Shown here one piece after another: positions 45,991-56,763 of a stretch of DNA of 64,000 nucleotides (position 1 is its first letter; the number at the start of each line of letters is the position of its first letter). Source of the stretch: Cornus controversa (Eukaryota > Streptophyta > Magnoliopsida > Cornales > Cornaceae); assembly GCA_026545225.1 (NCBI GenBank), contig CM048845.1, positions 101,490,033 to 101,554,032 on the forward strand, read 5' to 3'. A program made the position numbers and the translations under genes. The notes beneath the pieces were generated by a model that saw only the letters and a program-made list of their open reading frames with translations, was not told where the DNA came from and made no database searches.

Positions 45991-47494
45991 TTGGGACAGT
46001 GTCCCACTGGTTGGTTGGATCATGTTTGTTATTTATTTACAATTTTTTTCCCTTTATTAGCATTATACCAATAAACTTGATTGCGTTAAGATTACTGGAT
46101 AAGAGAACCATGAGACGTCCTATCAAATTTTAGTAACCCGATTAAGTTTTACTTTTGTTAATGTTTCCATATTAGACTAAATTTGTAAAATTTTCACTTT
46201 TACACATTAAAATCTGTCATCACATTTCTTCAATTTAATGTGAATTTGATACTCTAAAATAATTTTTTTTAAAAAATACCTAAATAATTTCTTGTACTTT
46301 AGAAAATAAACTGTTTTTAAAAAATTTAAAGTTCATAATTGACAAAAAAAAAATTCCATGTGCTAAGAAAATATAAACCATTTCCATTAGTTGAAAATAA
46401 AAATAATTACATATCTATTTTTGGGTTTGTTAACCAGCAAAGTTATAGGCTATTGATATTTCCTTGTAGAACGTGGATGGTTAAGGTTTCAACAGGGACA
46501 AAGTAAATTTGTGAATCTAAAATGGGTTTTCTTTTTCTGGATCTGGTTTTGGGGTTTTCTTAATATTTTCTCTCTATGTATACGTTGATTTTTGACATAG
46601 AAGAGAAGGATAAGTATGAATAGAGGAGGTGAGGTTGGGTTTTCTTTTATTTAATTGGATTTTTTTGTTTTCATTTACAGTACTAGTGATGGTGAGATAA
46701 TTTTCCATATGCACATGATGAATGTGTAAAATCCTTGCCTTTTTTGTTTAGATAAAGAAGCATCAGAATTGTGAATCTCATAGCTTTAGTTTTCAATATA
46801 TATATATCGGTAATGATTTTATGGCCGAAGAGAGTCGAAGATTAAGCATTCGGTAGATACACTCAAATAGAGTGATGTGAAAATAGTTGGGTGTATTTAT
46901 TAAATTGAATTGAAAGGATTAGACTTTTTCATTTCCTTCAAACTCTTTACAGTAATATTGAAATTTATCTAATTATACAGTTTTATGATGATTATTATTA
47001 TTTGGGTAAATTATTCAGACATTCTATGAGATTTGACTTAATTACTCTTAAATTAAAATTTTGACAAAAGTATTCCAACACTACTGTCAGGCTAAGGATC
47101 CGTTAAACAAAATTGCATCTAATATACAATTATAAAAATACCATCGAGTTATAATGTTCTTGTGCAAAAATAACATCAATTTATAATCATTTCACTGATA
47201 TATATATATATATATTCTCCATCGATGTCACACCAGTACTACTACCGCCTATATATATATTCTCCATCGATGTCACACCAGTACTATTACCGCCTAGAGT
47301 AGTTTTGACATTTTGATTTTTTATATTAATTGTTTTAACGGCACTAATTGTCAATTATCAACAGGGGTATCCGAAGTAAAGTTAATCAAACATTAGGAGA
47401 GATTGACCACAATAAATTAAAAACTTTAATATAAAAATAATTAGGTTAAATATCACCTGACTTTATTAGCACACCAAGTATCTCTTGTGATTAC

Positions 47495-47668
47495 AGAGTC
47501 TCAAAGTAAATTATTAAATGAACAAACAATGGTCTTATATCTTTTCCCACAAGAAAATCCAAACAGAATATCACAAAAAGAGTCTCAAAATAGATTATTA
47601 AATGAACAAAAAATGATCCTATATCTTTTCCCACAAGAAAATCCAAACAGAATATCATTAAATAAATA
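47495..47668. repeat. 84-bp tandem pair, block E
   Basis: Same pair as 32978-33145. The period is divisible by three, so a 60-codon frame stays open with the phrase LLNEQ(T/K)M(V/I)LYLFPQENPNRIS twice. The block D copy has stops in that frame, so a gene is not supported. Confidence 0.75.
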
Positions 47669-47941
47669 GCTAGAAATTAAGAAAACATAGAATTTGGCAA
47701 AACAAACTACAGCCAGCATCATCTATTATCTTTGCTTCTGGGCATGCACACTTCCTAGTGCTTTAAATTTAATCACTTGCAATTTGCATTCAATTTTTTA
47801 TTTTTATAGATTCCAGTCAGCATGTCACATTTCACATGAACTTTAATTTATCCGAAGTTCATACAGAGCAGTTTAGTGGTAATTGGTGCTTGAACTTTGC
47901 CTTAGAGAAGTACAATGATTAAAAAAAAATTGACTATGTGA

Positions 47942-48010
47942 ATGAAGTTCTTCTCTGAAGAGGCTAAGCCATGGGTGCAATATCAAAGTTGGTTGGTCAG
48001 CATGGTCTAA
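47942..48010 (+). CDS. Recurrent small open frame MKFFSEEAKP, copy 2 (short, doubtful)
   Basis: Reads MKFFSEEAKPWVQYQSWLVSMV then stop. The first 16 codons match copies at 23018 and 61084, and an extra TTGG shifts it after QSW. The DNA before it (GTAATTGGTGCTTGAACTTTGCCTTAGAGA) is also shared. Probably not functional here. Confidence 0.2.
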   Translation: MKFFSEEAKPWVQYQSWLVSMV

Positions 48011-49402
48011 TTTATTCTTAATTTATAATCTGTCATATGTGTAGGTTGCTATTTATACTGGGTTAAAAACTGCATGCGACAGGCCTACTAGAGTTCCTTT
48101 TTTGGTCTAAGCGACTGTCGTGTGTAATGTAGTGAAAAAAGTGAAAAATTTATAAAATGTATGTCTGACTGACCAATCGTGAGATCACTTCATAAATTAG
48201 TTTAGGCTTCCAGTACGTGTTAATGTTGCTTACTCCATAGTATTCTATTACTGCATACAAAATGGTCCGGAGGGCACTCAGTTTGGAGAACCTACCATTT
48301 AAAGTTACGAATCTTGTAAAGTAGTGATGAGAAACATATCACATTGCACTCCTTTATATTTAGATTAGACATTGCATACCTTTAATTTTATGGCTTGTTT
48401 AATCCTTCATTGCAGACATGTTAATAAAACCTACAATATTTTAAGTATGAGTTTACCATGAATTAAAGTATTCACATTTTGCATATTTTTTTAATATATC
48501 CATCTTTTAAAAACATTCATAATATCCATTCATATATATTGTTTACATGTTTGGGCTTGAAAAGGTTACAGATTCAGAAAAAAAGAATATAGTCACTATG
48601 CATACGAAAGTAAAAATATGTACATTTAACTTTCCTCATGCATCGAATTTTTCTTTATTACTTACATGTTTGGACATCTCTATTAATTAACTGCTGATAT
48701 ATGCATCGAGTTTTTCCTTATTAGTTACATATTTGAACATCTCTATTAATCAACAGTTGTTGCTGATATATCCGTAGTAGTATCGGGACCTCTATTTTCT
48801 CATTTCAGGATTTAATTTGCTGTAACAGTTTAATGCTTTTGCTTAGATTTTGGGTTGAAATGTGATGAGATGATGTGTATTCGAACATGATAAAATATAC
48901 AAAACCGACACGTTGGGTGGACTTTGAACACATGGACCCACAAACGAAAATATTTCTGAATCACAACAGTTGCAAATTGCAGGTTTGGCTTGAGCTGCTG
49001 GTATGGCTGTTAATATTTAATTATTTGGAAAAGTTTATGCCGTGCTTCTAACGGTGGAGAATAATTGTATGATTGACTGCATCTTCTTGTTTTTAATTAT
49101 TCATATGCTTTTTTTTTTTCTATTCTTTAGATTGAATTTTCCCAAATGCTTTTTACATTGAAATCATATTTCGGATTTATATATAAAAGACCTGAGCCTT
49201 AGGTGAAAGTAGGATGCGCTTATTGCACTTTAATGATTTTTATTTATTTTTTAAATACAGAAGTATATGAATAATAGAAAAACTCCATAAAAGAAAAATT
49301 AATGATTCGAGTTAATCACTTATATCATGTCCTTTTCTAATGTCATGTCCTTTAGAGGAAGGGAAGTCGCAGAGAAACACCGCAATATCCACTCCTATCG
49401 CC

Positions 49403-49409
49403 TTTAAAA
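49403..49409 (+). promoter_or_regulatory. Decayed TATA-like motif of copy E
   Basis: TTTAAAA lies 65 bp before the ATG at 49468, where copy D has TATAAAG. The change could weaken expression of the only intact D/E-type copy. Confidence 0.4.
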
Positions 49410-49467
49410 GCCAGATTCAGCCTCCTTGAGAAAAACAAGTAAATTAATCAATTTTCCCTCAGAAAGA

Positions 49468-50076
49468 ATGGATTCGCCTGCAGAACTGCCCACCACCACC
49501 CTTCCACCACTTGCACCTACACTAACAGCAACAGAGCCACCGAGCCCGCCTCGTCCACCACTTTCTTCCGCTAATTTTCTCGAAGCCGCTGACGTTGTTG
49601 CGCAACACCAGATAGAGGTTGAACCACCAGTGATTCCAATTCCACCCGTGGATCAAGCACATAATGCCCGCCCCAATCAATTGGATCACTGGCTTTTAAT
49701 GGTAATAGCATTCTGCTTTCAATCTGCAGTAGCAATTGCAGTTCAATCCCTCCAAACCAAACTCCCCATAGCCTTCCACTTCATGCGTCTTGCCATGGTT
49801 GTTTCTGTAGCCGCACTCTGCGTCTCAAAGTACATCTCCCCCAAGTTCCCCAATGGGGCTCAAGTGCTAGAACATGTGGGGGTCTTCTCTGGGGTCGCAG
49901 CATTCTTCCTAGCTGCCACAGTGTCTTTTCCAATGGGTCTCGAGCTCACTACCTGGATCATCTTTGCTCTTTCCCTACTTGCCATTTTCGTCTGTAACTA
50001 CTCAAAAACAGGAGTTCACTTTATGGAAGCTCTAGGTGACAAACTGGGAGAGTGGAAAGAAAAGAGAAGGGCTTAA
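49468..50076 (+). CDS. Four-span membrane protein of unknown function, copy E (intact)
   Basis: The open frame is 202 codons plus stop, intron-less. ATG at 49468 is chosen because it aligns with the ATG of copy D in AGAAAGAATGGA; the frame is open upstream but only from a TTG. The tail (residues 1-72) is rich in Pro and Thr (TTTLPPLAPT, PPSPPRPPLS) and then acidic (NFLEAADVVAQHQIEVEPPVIPIPPVDQ). Membrane segments lie at about 75-94, 100-122, 134-152 and 159-177. The core VVSVAALCVSKYISPKFP and QVLEHVGVFSGVAAFF is almost identical to copy D. A basic C-terminal tail (DKLGEWKEKRRA), longer than in A, should lie on the same side as the N-terminus if there are four spans. No enzyme motif is seen. 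A membrane adaptor or transport-related role is only a guess. Confidence 0.82.
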   Translation: MDSPAELPTTTLPPLAPTLTATEPPSPPRPPLSSANFLEAADVVAQHQIEVEPPVIPIPPVDQAHNARPNQLDHWLLMVIAFCFQSAVAIAVQSLQTKLPIAFHFMRLAMVVSVAALCVSKYISPKFPNGAQVLEHVGVFSGVAAFFLAATVSFPMGLELTTWIIFALSLLAIFVCNYSKTGVHFMEALGDKLGEWKEKRRA

Positions 50077-50240
50077 TCATACGGTGTAATACAAAGGAGG
50101 AGAATTTTAAAGGGGACGAGAAATTTATGAACCGGGCTTTATGATTTTCCATATGTAGATAATGAATGTGAAAAATTCTTGCCTTTGGTGGATTATAGAA
50201 AGAGGCATAAGAATTGCCAGTCTCATAGCTTCAATTTGAA

Positions 50241-50285
<45 letters not shown>

Positions 50286-50374
50286 AAATGGTGTGGTTTA
50301 ACAGAGATATTTGTGGGTGATTTTGTTTCCGCCTCCGGCAACTATGTTTTCACATTTCAAATACCTTAAATGGA

Positions 50375-50734
50375 GCCGAGCCGAGTAGTAGCACGTTTGA
50401 GCTCGGCTCGGCAGTGCAGCAGGGTGCTCGAGCTCCCACTTCAAGTGTTCGAGCTCGGCTTGGTTCTGTTCACGAGCTTTTCAAGCTCGGCTCGAAACTC
50501 GTACAGTGATGCACATATTACACACATATGCACAGCAACACAGATCTAAACATACACACATTTTCCACACAAAACACACACACATGCCCGAATCTGTCTA
50601 AAACTATACAAAATTATAAGAAGTAGAAAAACCTGGAAAGTCACCGATCTCGCCAAAGCCACCGTTCGGATCTCGCCAAAGCTAGCACTCTGATCTCACC
50701 AAAGCCACCGTCACCATTCTTGATCCTCCCATGC

Positions 50735-50771
<37 letters not shown>

Positions 50772-51458
50772 TAGATCGGCAGACGTTAATTGGGATGTAA
50801 AGAGAGGAGTGCGGCTAGGGTTTGAGAGTAAAAGAGTGGTTAAAGATTATATAAGTGGGCTTTCAGAACAGGGCTTTGGGCTATTTTAATTCTCTTGACT
50901 TTTGTCTATTTTACTTAAAAAATGGTTAGTCATTTTATTGTTTGGGTTGGGCTGGACTAAACTTACGAGTTTAAAAGAAAATGCATTGTCTAGTCTTATG
51001 AAGATATTTAACACACACACATATATATATCTAGAGTAATGATCTCTTACTTACCGGTGAGTAAGAAATTCATCTATACCAATTACAATAACTGTTAGAT
51101 GTGATTGTTAAAATGATTGATATAAAAAAATTAATTACCAAAATAAATTTAACAATCACATCTAGCAGTTGTTGTGCTTGGTGTGGATAAATTTCTTGCT
51201 CACCGGTGAGCAAGAGATCATTACTTTATATATATATATTCACGAACTATAATCAATCTTATTTCACGAGTTTGTTCACGAACACGTTTACAAACTAACG
51301 AGCTGAGTAGAAGGCTGCTTCAAATTGGTCTGTTTATTTATCAAACATATATATTTTGTTTGAACTCGGTTTGTTTATTAAATAAACGAACATGAACCGT
51401 GCCTAACTCGAGCCGAGTTCGAGTTACTTGTCAAAAGTTCGGCTCGTTTTCAACCCTA
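50375..51458. mobile_element. hAT-like MITE, GAGCTCGGCTCGG type, block E
   Basis: Same element as 36030-36840. The right end reads GGCTCGTTTTCAACCCTA. The left terminus is missing here: block E joins AAATGGAG directly to CCGAGCCGAGTAGTAGCACG. A (GA)n tract lies at about 50738-50770 and another MITE is nested at 51035. Confidence 0.7.
51035..51225. mobile_element. 191-bp MITE nested in the block E hAT-like element
   Basis: A nearly perfect inverted repeat: AGTAATGATCTCTTACTTAC at the left pairs with the right end ...CAAGAGATCATTACT. The arms continue through CACCGGTGAG, AAATT(C/T)ATC and ACAATCACATCTA for about 80 bp each. It sits in a TA-rich tract and is absent from block D. It would fold as a long hairpin. 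Superfamily is not certain; the TA-rich target suits Stowaway or Mutator-type MITEs. Confidence 0.85.
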
Positions 51459-52086
51459 AAAGAGAGAGAGGTGTGGAAAGTTTGATGAGAGAGATTGAAA
51501 AGGTTTAGATTAGATACCTAAAAATTGAAAGAGGGTAAATAGGTAATAAAATCCATATATTTTGCTTAGATCAATCAGGATAACATTGTTTAATCCAGAG
51601 TACGTATAGTTTTGCAAGAACATAATTAGAGGCTTCCATTTTTGCGCTATGCTTTTTCATGCTCAATTTAGACAAATTGATGACAATTTATCTATCGTTC
51701 AACTAAAATTTTAGTACTTGTAAATTGTTTTCATCTTTTGTAGTTTTATAATGCTTGACTTGATCACTGAGATGCACATGGAGGAGAAAGGTTATTGAAA
51801 CGTTTGGGAGACCACCCTCAAAGGCATTAGGCATCAACGCATGTGAAGTTCTTGCGTGTGAAAACCTGTAGATTTAGTTCAACATATATAATCAATTAAT
51901 TAACAGTGGACAATATTAAAATTCAACGATGATCAAACTGCTACTACTAATTTATAAAGTCTAACAAGGAGATTTATGGACAATAAGTAGTGACAAAAAA
52001 AAAATTCATCAAATTATACGATTTATGGACAATTAGTAACAAAAGTTTTTCATCAAATTATACTCGGACAAATATAATATGTAATA

Positions 52087-52538
52087 GAATAATGATAGAA
52101 ACGCCGAAACTTTATACCCGAAATTATCACCGAATTTGACGTGGTCATGCCATATCAGATTCTTTAAACAAGCATGAGAGAATAAAATATCCTCTCTCTC
52201 CGTCATGTGATAAAATGAAAAAAAAAATTTGCTTGAAGATCGTGGAAAGAAAATGTGAAGATGTTGGATGTATACATTCGCACACATATATATATACATA
52301 TATATATATATATATGTAGATATGAAATTTCTCACTACAACATCAATTTTATTGCAATCTTTGTGATTTGTGATAGTAATGAAACAGAGATACTGAGTGA
52401 ATCAATGTACAACAAATATGCAAAATTTGTATTAGATCCACAAAATTACCAGCAGAACAAGATGAAATCATTCAATCTCAAGTTCGAATCATTACAAACC
52501 AAACAGAACAATCACAATGTTGGCACTTGGCATCAAAG

Positions 52539-52578
<40 letters not shown>

Positions 52579-53016
52579 CTTTGATGCCAAGTGCCAACAT
52601 TATATATATATATATATATAACGAATAAACATGTGTAAAACAAATATGAAGAAAAAAATTTGACGAATGAAAATTGATGACTTTATGCAAAAAAAAATAT
52701 TTACAGACTAAAAATTTGCATATATTTTAGACATTCGACATCAGTCTTGTTGCCATATAAAAATATGGTATTTTTCATATTTTGCTCTGGGAGAGAAAAT
52801 TAGTTTTGGCTTTGACACCGCGAAACTCCCTGGAGGCGGCGTCCCCTGCCACCTCTTCAGCCGTATGAAAGATACTCAACCACACGCAGTTGTATTGATC
52901 TTCAAGCAATTTTTATTTTATTTTCTTTTTTCATTTTTAGGAGAGACGTTTGGAAATTTTAAAAATCGACATGTTCAAGCCACGTCATGTTCTGTACCTT
53001 CGATTCCCCTATCACT
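52087..53016. other. Insertion-like stretch unique to block E
   Basis: Block D runs straight from GTAATATGATTTTCC to ATTTTAGTTTATGCTTCC with only about 60 bp between. Block E has some 930 bp here. It includes AT microsatellites, a perfect palindrome at 52516-52601 and a GC-richer piece (52815-52860) with no recognised gene. Ends and target duplication were not defined. Confidence 0.55.
52516..52601. repeat. Perfect 86-bp palindrome around an (AT)n core
   Basis: Left arm AATGTTGGCACTTGGCATCA..., right arm its exact reverse complement ...TGATGCCAAGTGCCAACATT, separated by an uninterrupted AT tract. The non-AT arms are about 26 bp each with no mismatch, so they are very young or maintained. Confidence 0.9.
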
Positions 53017-53232
53017 GCTCTTTAGTTTATGCTTCCAGTGTAATTGTTGCTTACTCCCTAGTGTACTATATATTATTATTCCATACAAAATGGAGGGCAC
53101 TCAGTTTAATATTGAACCTACCATTTAAAGCTACAAACCTTGTAAACTTCTATTTCTATTTATAGTAAACAATACAACACTTTTTATGACTTGTCTAAAA
53201 CTTCATTGCAAATATATTAATAATGTCCCATT

Positions 53233-53310
53233 ATCGAAGGTCTAATAGTCAAGTGGTACAAGCTCTTTTTCATCAAAAAGAGAGGTCAAGTGTTCAAGTT
53301 CCAGTAGAAA
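53233..53310 (+). mobile_element. SINE-like tRNA-derived fragment, block E
   Basis: AAGGTCTAATAGTCAAGTGG (A-box-like) and GTCAAGTGTTCAAGTTCC (B-box-like) lie about 55 bp apart, followed by an A-rich stretch. Block D carries the same fragment at 37475, so the insertion predates the duplication. Confidence 0.5.
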
Positions 53311-53480
53311 CAAAAAAAATATAAGTGTTTTGCTTTTAGGAGTGCACAAAAAATTAGAAAACAAGAATTCGTGGCAATCCGTTAAAATTTATAAGACGTG
53401 GCAATCCGGATAAATGTGTAGTATTAGAAATAACCCATTTATAATCCGATTAACCCAAAACCAAAATTAACACGTTCTTT

Positions 53481-53940
53481 AGTAAGCATGCATACATTTA
53501 ACTTTTCTTGCTTATATATTCGTAATTTCAGGGCCCTCTATTTTCTCATTTTACTAATATTTAATACTTGTGGGGTTTGTTTAATTTGTTTCAACAGTTT
53601 AATATTTTTGCTTAGATTTTGGGTTAAACATGTCTATTTAGCTTGGATTTGGTTCTTAATCCTCTACCTTGTGTTATTTCTTCCCATTTGATTCTGCCTA
53701 ATAATCTTCCGAACTTGTAGGTTTTATACATTTTGCTACTCTTCTTTCCATTTGGTCAATGTGTTCAATGTCAACCCAATTTATTTTTTTACAAAACCTA
53801 CATGTTTTTTAGTTTTTTGATCGATCAGGTAGGTACTCACACACATTTTGTCCACGTTGGACTCGAACATTTTCCCTCCTCTTCGAGAGTGGAGAGATTA
53901 TATCATTGAACCAGAGGCCTTTCTATTACAAAACTTATAA
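53481..53940. other. Intergenic, nothing recognised
   Basis: AT-rich; small open frames only. Parts (CTATTTTCTCATTT...CAGTTTAAT.TTTTGCTTAGATTTTGGGTT) resemble 48790-48855 in block E. Confidence 0.45.
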
Positions 53941-53943
53941 GTT

Positions 53944-54215
53944 AGGTTGAAATGCAATGATTCATCATTCTTATATTCAAACATGCAAAACTGTACAAAA
54001 TACTACAAGTTGGGTTGAAATGTAATGACTCCTCATTCTTTTATTCGAACGTGGAAAAATGTACAAAACCCTACAAGTTGGGTTGAAATGTGATGACTCA
54101 TCATTGTTGTATTCGAACATAAGAAAGTATACAAAAGCCTACAAGTTGGGTCGGTTGAAATGTGATGAGTCATCATTGCTATATTCCAACATGAGAAAAT
54201 GTAGAAAACCGACAA
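53944..54215. repeat. Four tandem units in the copy F upstream region, with TGA(C/G)TCA motifs
   Basis: Units of about 65 bp share CTACAAGTTGGGTTGAAATG, then GATGACTCATCATT, then TATTCGAACAT and a GTACAAAA end. Unit 3 has TGACTCA and unit 4 TGAGTCA, the bZIP (GCN4-type) core; units 1 and 2 are one base or more off. Blocks D (33770) and E (48855) hold only a single such unit. Confidence 0.75.
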
Positions 54216-54391
54216 GTTGCAACTTGCAGTTTTGGTCCAAGAAGTTACAGAGAAATTAGAAAAAGTTGCAGTTTTGGTACATTGATGGAACTCAATATAT
54301 ACGAACTTAGTAATAGTCTATTCCATGAAATTAAGGCCGCCTCGGTCTCGTTAAGGACAACCAACAAGAAGCAATTGTACCTCAAAGAGAG

Positions 54392-54600
54392 AGAATAGAA
54401 TCACCTACTAGTACCCCTCCACCCCTAGCATCTGCAGGATCACTTTTTTCTACGCTGGACCTTGAAGCCACAACAATTGAGCAACAGTACCACCAACACC
54501 CTCATCATCATCATCATGAGACTGCAGCTATTAATAATGGTGGTGTCATTGTCGCAGTAATACATAATGGAACCGACCTTAAATCTATGAAGGTGGTTGT
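54392..54600 (+). pseudogene. Four-span membrane protein family, copy F (5' scrap)
   Basis: AGAATAGAATCACCTACTAG aligns with AGAATGGAATCGCCTGC of copy D, so the start codon is ATA here. The frame then reads IESPTSTPPPLASAGSLFSTLDLEATTIEQQYHQHPHHHHH in outline: a proline-rich tail, the conserved LDLEAT motif and a five-histidine run. It stops at TGA near 54608, before membrane segment 1. Antisense LTR-like DNA follows at once, so an insertion probably removed the rest. It shares the STLDLEAT wording with copy G and the YHQHP wording with copy B, placing it in the B/F/G subgroup. Confidence 0.75.
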
Positions 54601-54605
54601 TGTTG

Positions 54606-55540
54606 TGTGAGGTTGCGCTACTCGCAATTTATAAATTTACCACTCGTAATAGAACAAATCCTTGAAGGATATGGCTCTAAGTAGAGGGTGTCAATCCCAT
54701 AGAGACTACGTAGGTATAACTCGCTAAAGGTTGAGAGTTGGTTTTTGTTTAAATCACAACCACGTGTTGGTTGTTTCTTACTCTACTTTGAAAGTATAAA
54801 AGTAATTTAAATACAAAGGTTGAAAAAAGAATAAAGGACTAAGGTTAGACTTCCCCGCTAGCCTCGTAGTATGTCATACTTATAATAAATTAGAAAAATT
54901 CATGCAAATGTGTACTAATGACGCGTTGACAAGTCCCACCTACAATGACGTCGCTAAGATAATATACACACCTTAATATACCATAATTCATATTCGAAAA
55001 GCGTGATTTCTCTAATTACCTACTTGTAGCGAAATTATCGTCACTTGATTTTCCTACCTACCTACTTACCTACTTATAGTGAAATCACCATCTCTAAGTA
55101 TGGATTATGCAAATCTAGTTATGCATGTTATAGTGAAAATTAGTCTTAAGCCATCACTTGTAATCCTTGTGAAACTTACAAGTGTTTGAGGATCATGTGA
55201 TGAATTTAAGTATTCTAAGATAAGAAGATAAATCACAACACATGAGCATGAAGAATTTGTAACTTATGTTTATATAAGGCTCAAGGTAAAAGACATATAC
55301 ACAAAATACATAAAAAAATCCCCAATTCATTGAAGTTAGAACAAATTTACAAAACTAGGGTCTGTCAAAACCCTAGAGAAGGATTAGTTGATCATGGTGG
55401 GTTGGAAGCACTCCATAGACAAATATGATCCCATGCTCAAAATGGTTATCAAGGCCTTACAAAGCCCTCTTCAAAGCTTTCCCTCTCTAGAACTTTACTT
55501 TCTCTCTCTAGAATTCTATATATGCTCTCTGTGACCCGAG
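54606..55540 (-). mobile_element. Antisense LTR-like fossil, Ty3/gypsy type
   Basis: Starts TGTGAGGTTGCGCTACTCGC. Read on the minus strand this is an LTR right end (GCGAGTAGCGCAACCTCACA) preceded by CCTACGTAGTCTCTATGGGA. That layout is like the right end of the solo LTR at 8670-8765. The other end and target duplication were not found. No coding parts are attached. Confidence 0.5.
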
Positions 55541-56400
55541 AATTGTCCCTAGAGGGGGGGTGAATAGGGACTTTAAGCAAACAATAGAACTTTTTCGGTT
55601 TAGCTTGTTTTGACAAAACTAAACTTGATTGAACTTTTGTTAAACACTTGGTGCGTAGATTGATTCAACGAGTAATCATCTTATTGCACAAAAATAAGTC
55701 ATATAAACGTGTTTAAACATTTAAGTATGCATTTATGATTAAGGTAAATTTATACGTTCAATGCATGTTTATTTTGCAATCACACCATATTCAATTCAAC
55801 CAATTAATCCACTTATCTTATCCTCCTTTGAATGAATATAATTATATCATCAAAAATTCTCATAATCATTCATAGAATTTTCTTATAGTGTGTGGACATA
55901 TTTATTACACATTTTATTAAATACATGGAATGCAACTTGATTGAAAAATGGATAATCAAGTAAGTCTGCAATCAATCTATATACTCCAAGCATTCATTCC
56001 ATCCTCCTCATGTGAATTAAAGCATTTAAACTTATAGCATTCATATATAAAACATATGACAAATCCTATATTATTTAGCTCTCCTATTATGATTAGGATT
56101 ATATTATTATTATTATTATATTAAATACTTAATTATTATTTTGCAAATTTAACCCTTAATTAATCAGTAATTTGGATTACTAATTTTAGTGGGAGAATAT
56201 GACAAATCCTATATATTAGTTATATTCTTCTCTTGTTTGGTTACCAAATATCTATATGTTTATTTTATTTTATCTTGATAAGAAATAATAGGCTATCCTT
56301 TGAATTTAATTATACTTATATTTTATTTTATAATAATACTCTTTAAATAATTTTGTATTTACAAATTTAGAGTTAGTTATTACAATTAAATCCGTGTGAA
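55540..56400 (-). mobile_element. Antisense Copia LTR-like fossil
   Basis: TGTGACCCGAGAATTGTCCC then TAGAGGGGGGGTGAATAGGG is, on the minus strand, the CCCTATTCACCCCCCC phrase common just inside the right end of some Copia LTRs. The remaining AT-rich DNA to about 56400 has no gene. The far end is undefined. Confidence 0.4.
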
Positions 56401-56460
56401 ATTTGGCTAGACGACTTTTCAACGAATTAGTCTTTTAAATCGCGAGTTGGCTTTGAAAAT

Positions 56461-56690
56461 GAAAATCAAAGGATAATCCATCCGTCCGTCCATATAGAAT
56501 CATAGATCCAAGAACCAAGGATCACTTTCAACTGATGAGTGAAAATCAAAGGATGATCCATCCGTCCATCCATATAACGATCCAAGGACCAAGGATCACT
56601 TTCAACTAATGAGTGAAAATCAAAGGATGATCCATCCGTCCATCGATATAACGATCCAAAGACAAAGGATCAGTTTCAACTAACTCTTCG
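56461..56690. repeat. Three tandem units upstream of copy G
   Basis: GAAAATCAAAGGAT(A/G)ATCC begins at 56461, 56541 and 56615. Each unit adds CATCCGTCC(G/A)TC and GGATCACTTTCAACT. The first is about 80 bp, the second 74 bp. They end about 16 bp before the TATA box of copy G. Confidence 0.85.
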
Positions 56691-56705
56691 TCCTCCCGAC
56701 ACATG

Positions 56706-56713
56706 TATAAATA
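56706..56713 (+). promoter_or_regulatory. TATA box of copy G
   Basis: TATAAATA in ACATGTATAAATAGGG, 58 bp before the first ATG (56764). Confidence 0.6.
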
Positions 56714-56763
56714 GGGCTGGTTCTGTTCTGTTGTGAAAAACAAACAAGTCCTCGAAGAGAAAA

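Larger units (their letters stand above)
46155..53480. repeat. Segmental duplication, block E
   Basis: Partner of 32030-37690. Longer because of extra DNA at about 47830-48850, a nested MITE at 51035, about 260 bp near 51680-51945 and about 930 bp at 52087-53016. It lacks the Tourist-like MITE of block D. Confidence 0.85.

Noticed and set aside
47487-47669. 60-codon frame with a doubled 28-residue phrase
   Set aside because: It results from the 84-bp tandem pair; the block D partner is not open.
52516-52601. Known microRNA precursor
   Set aside because: Perfect symmetry with an AT loop is unlike plant microRNA foldbacks, and no known mature sequence was recognised.
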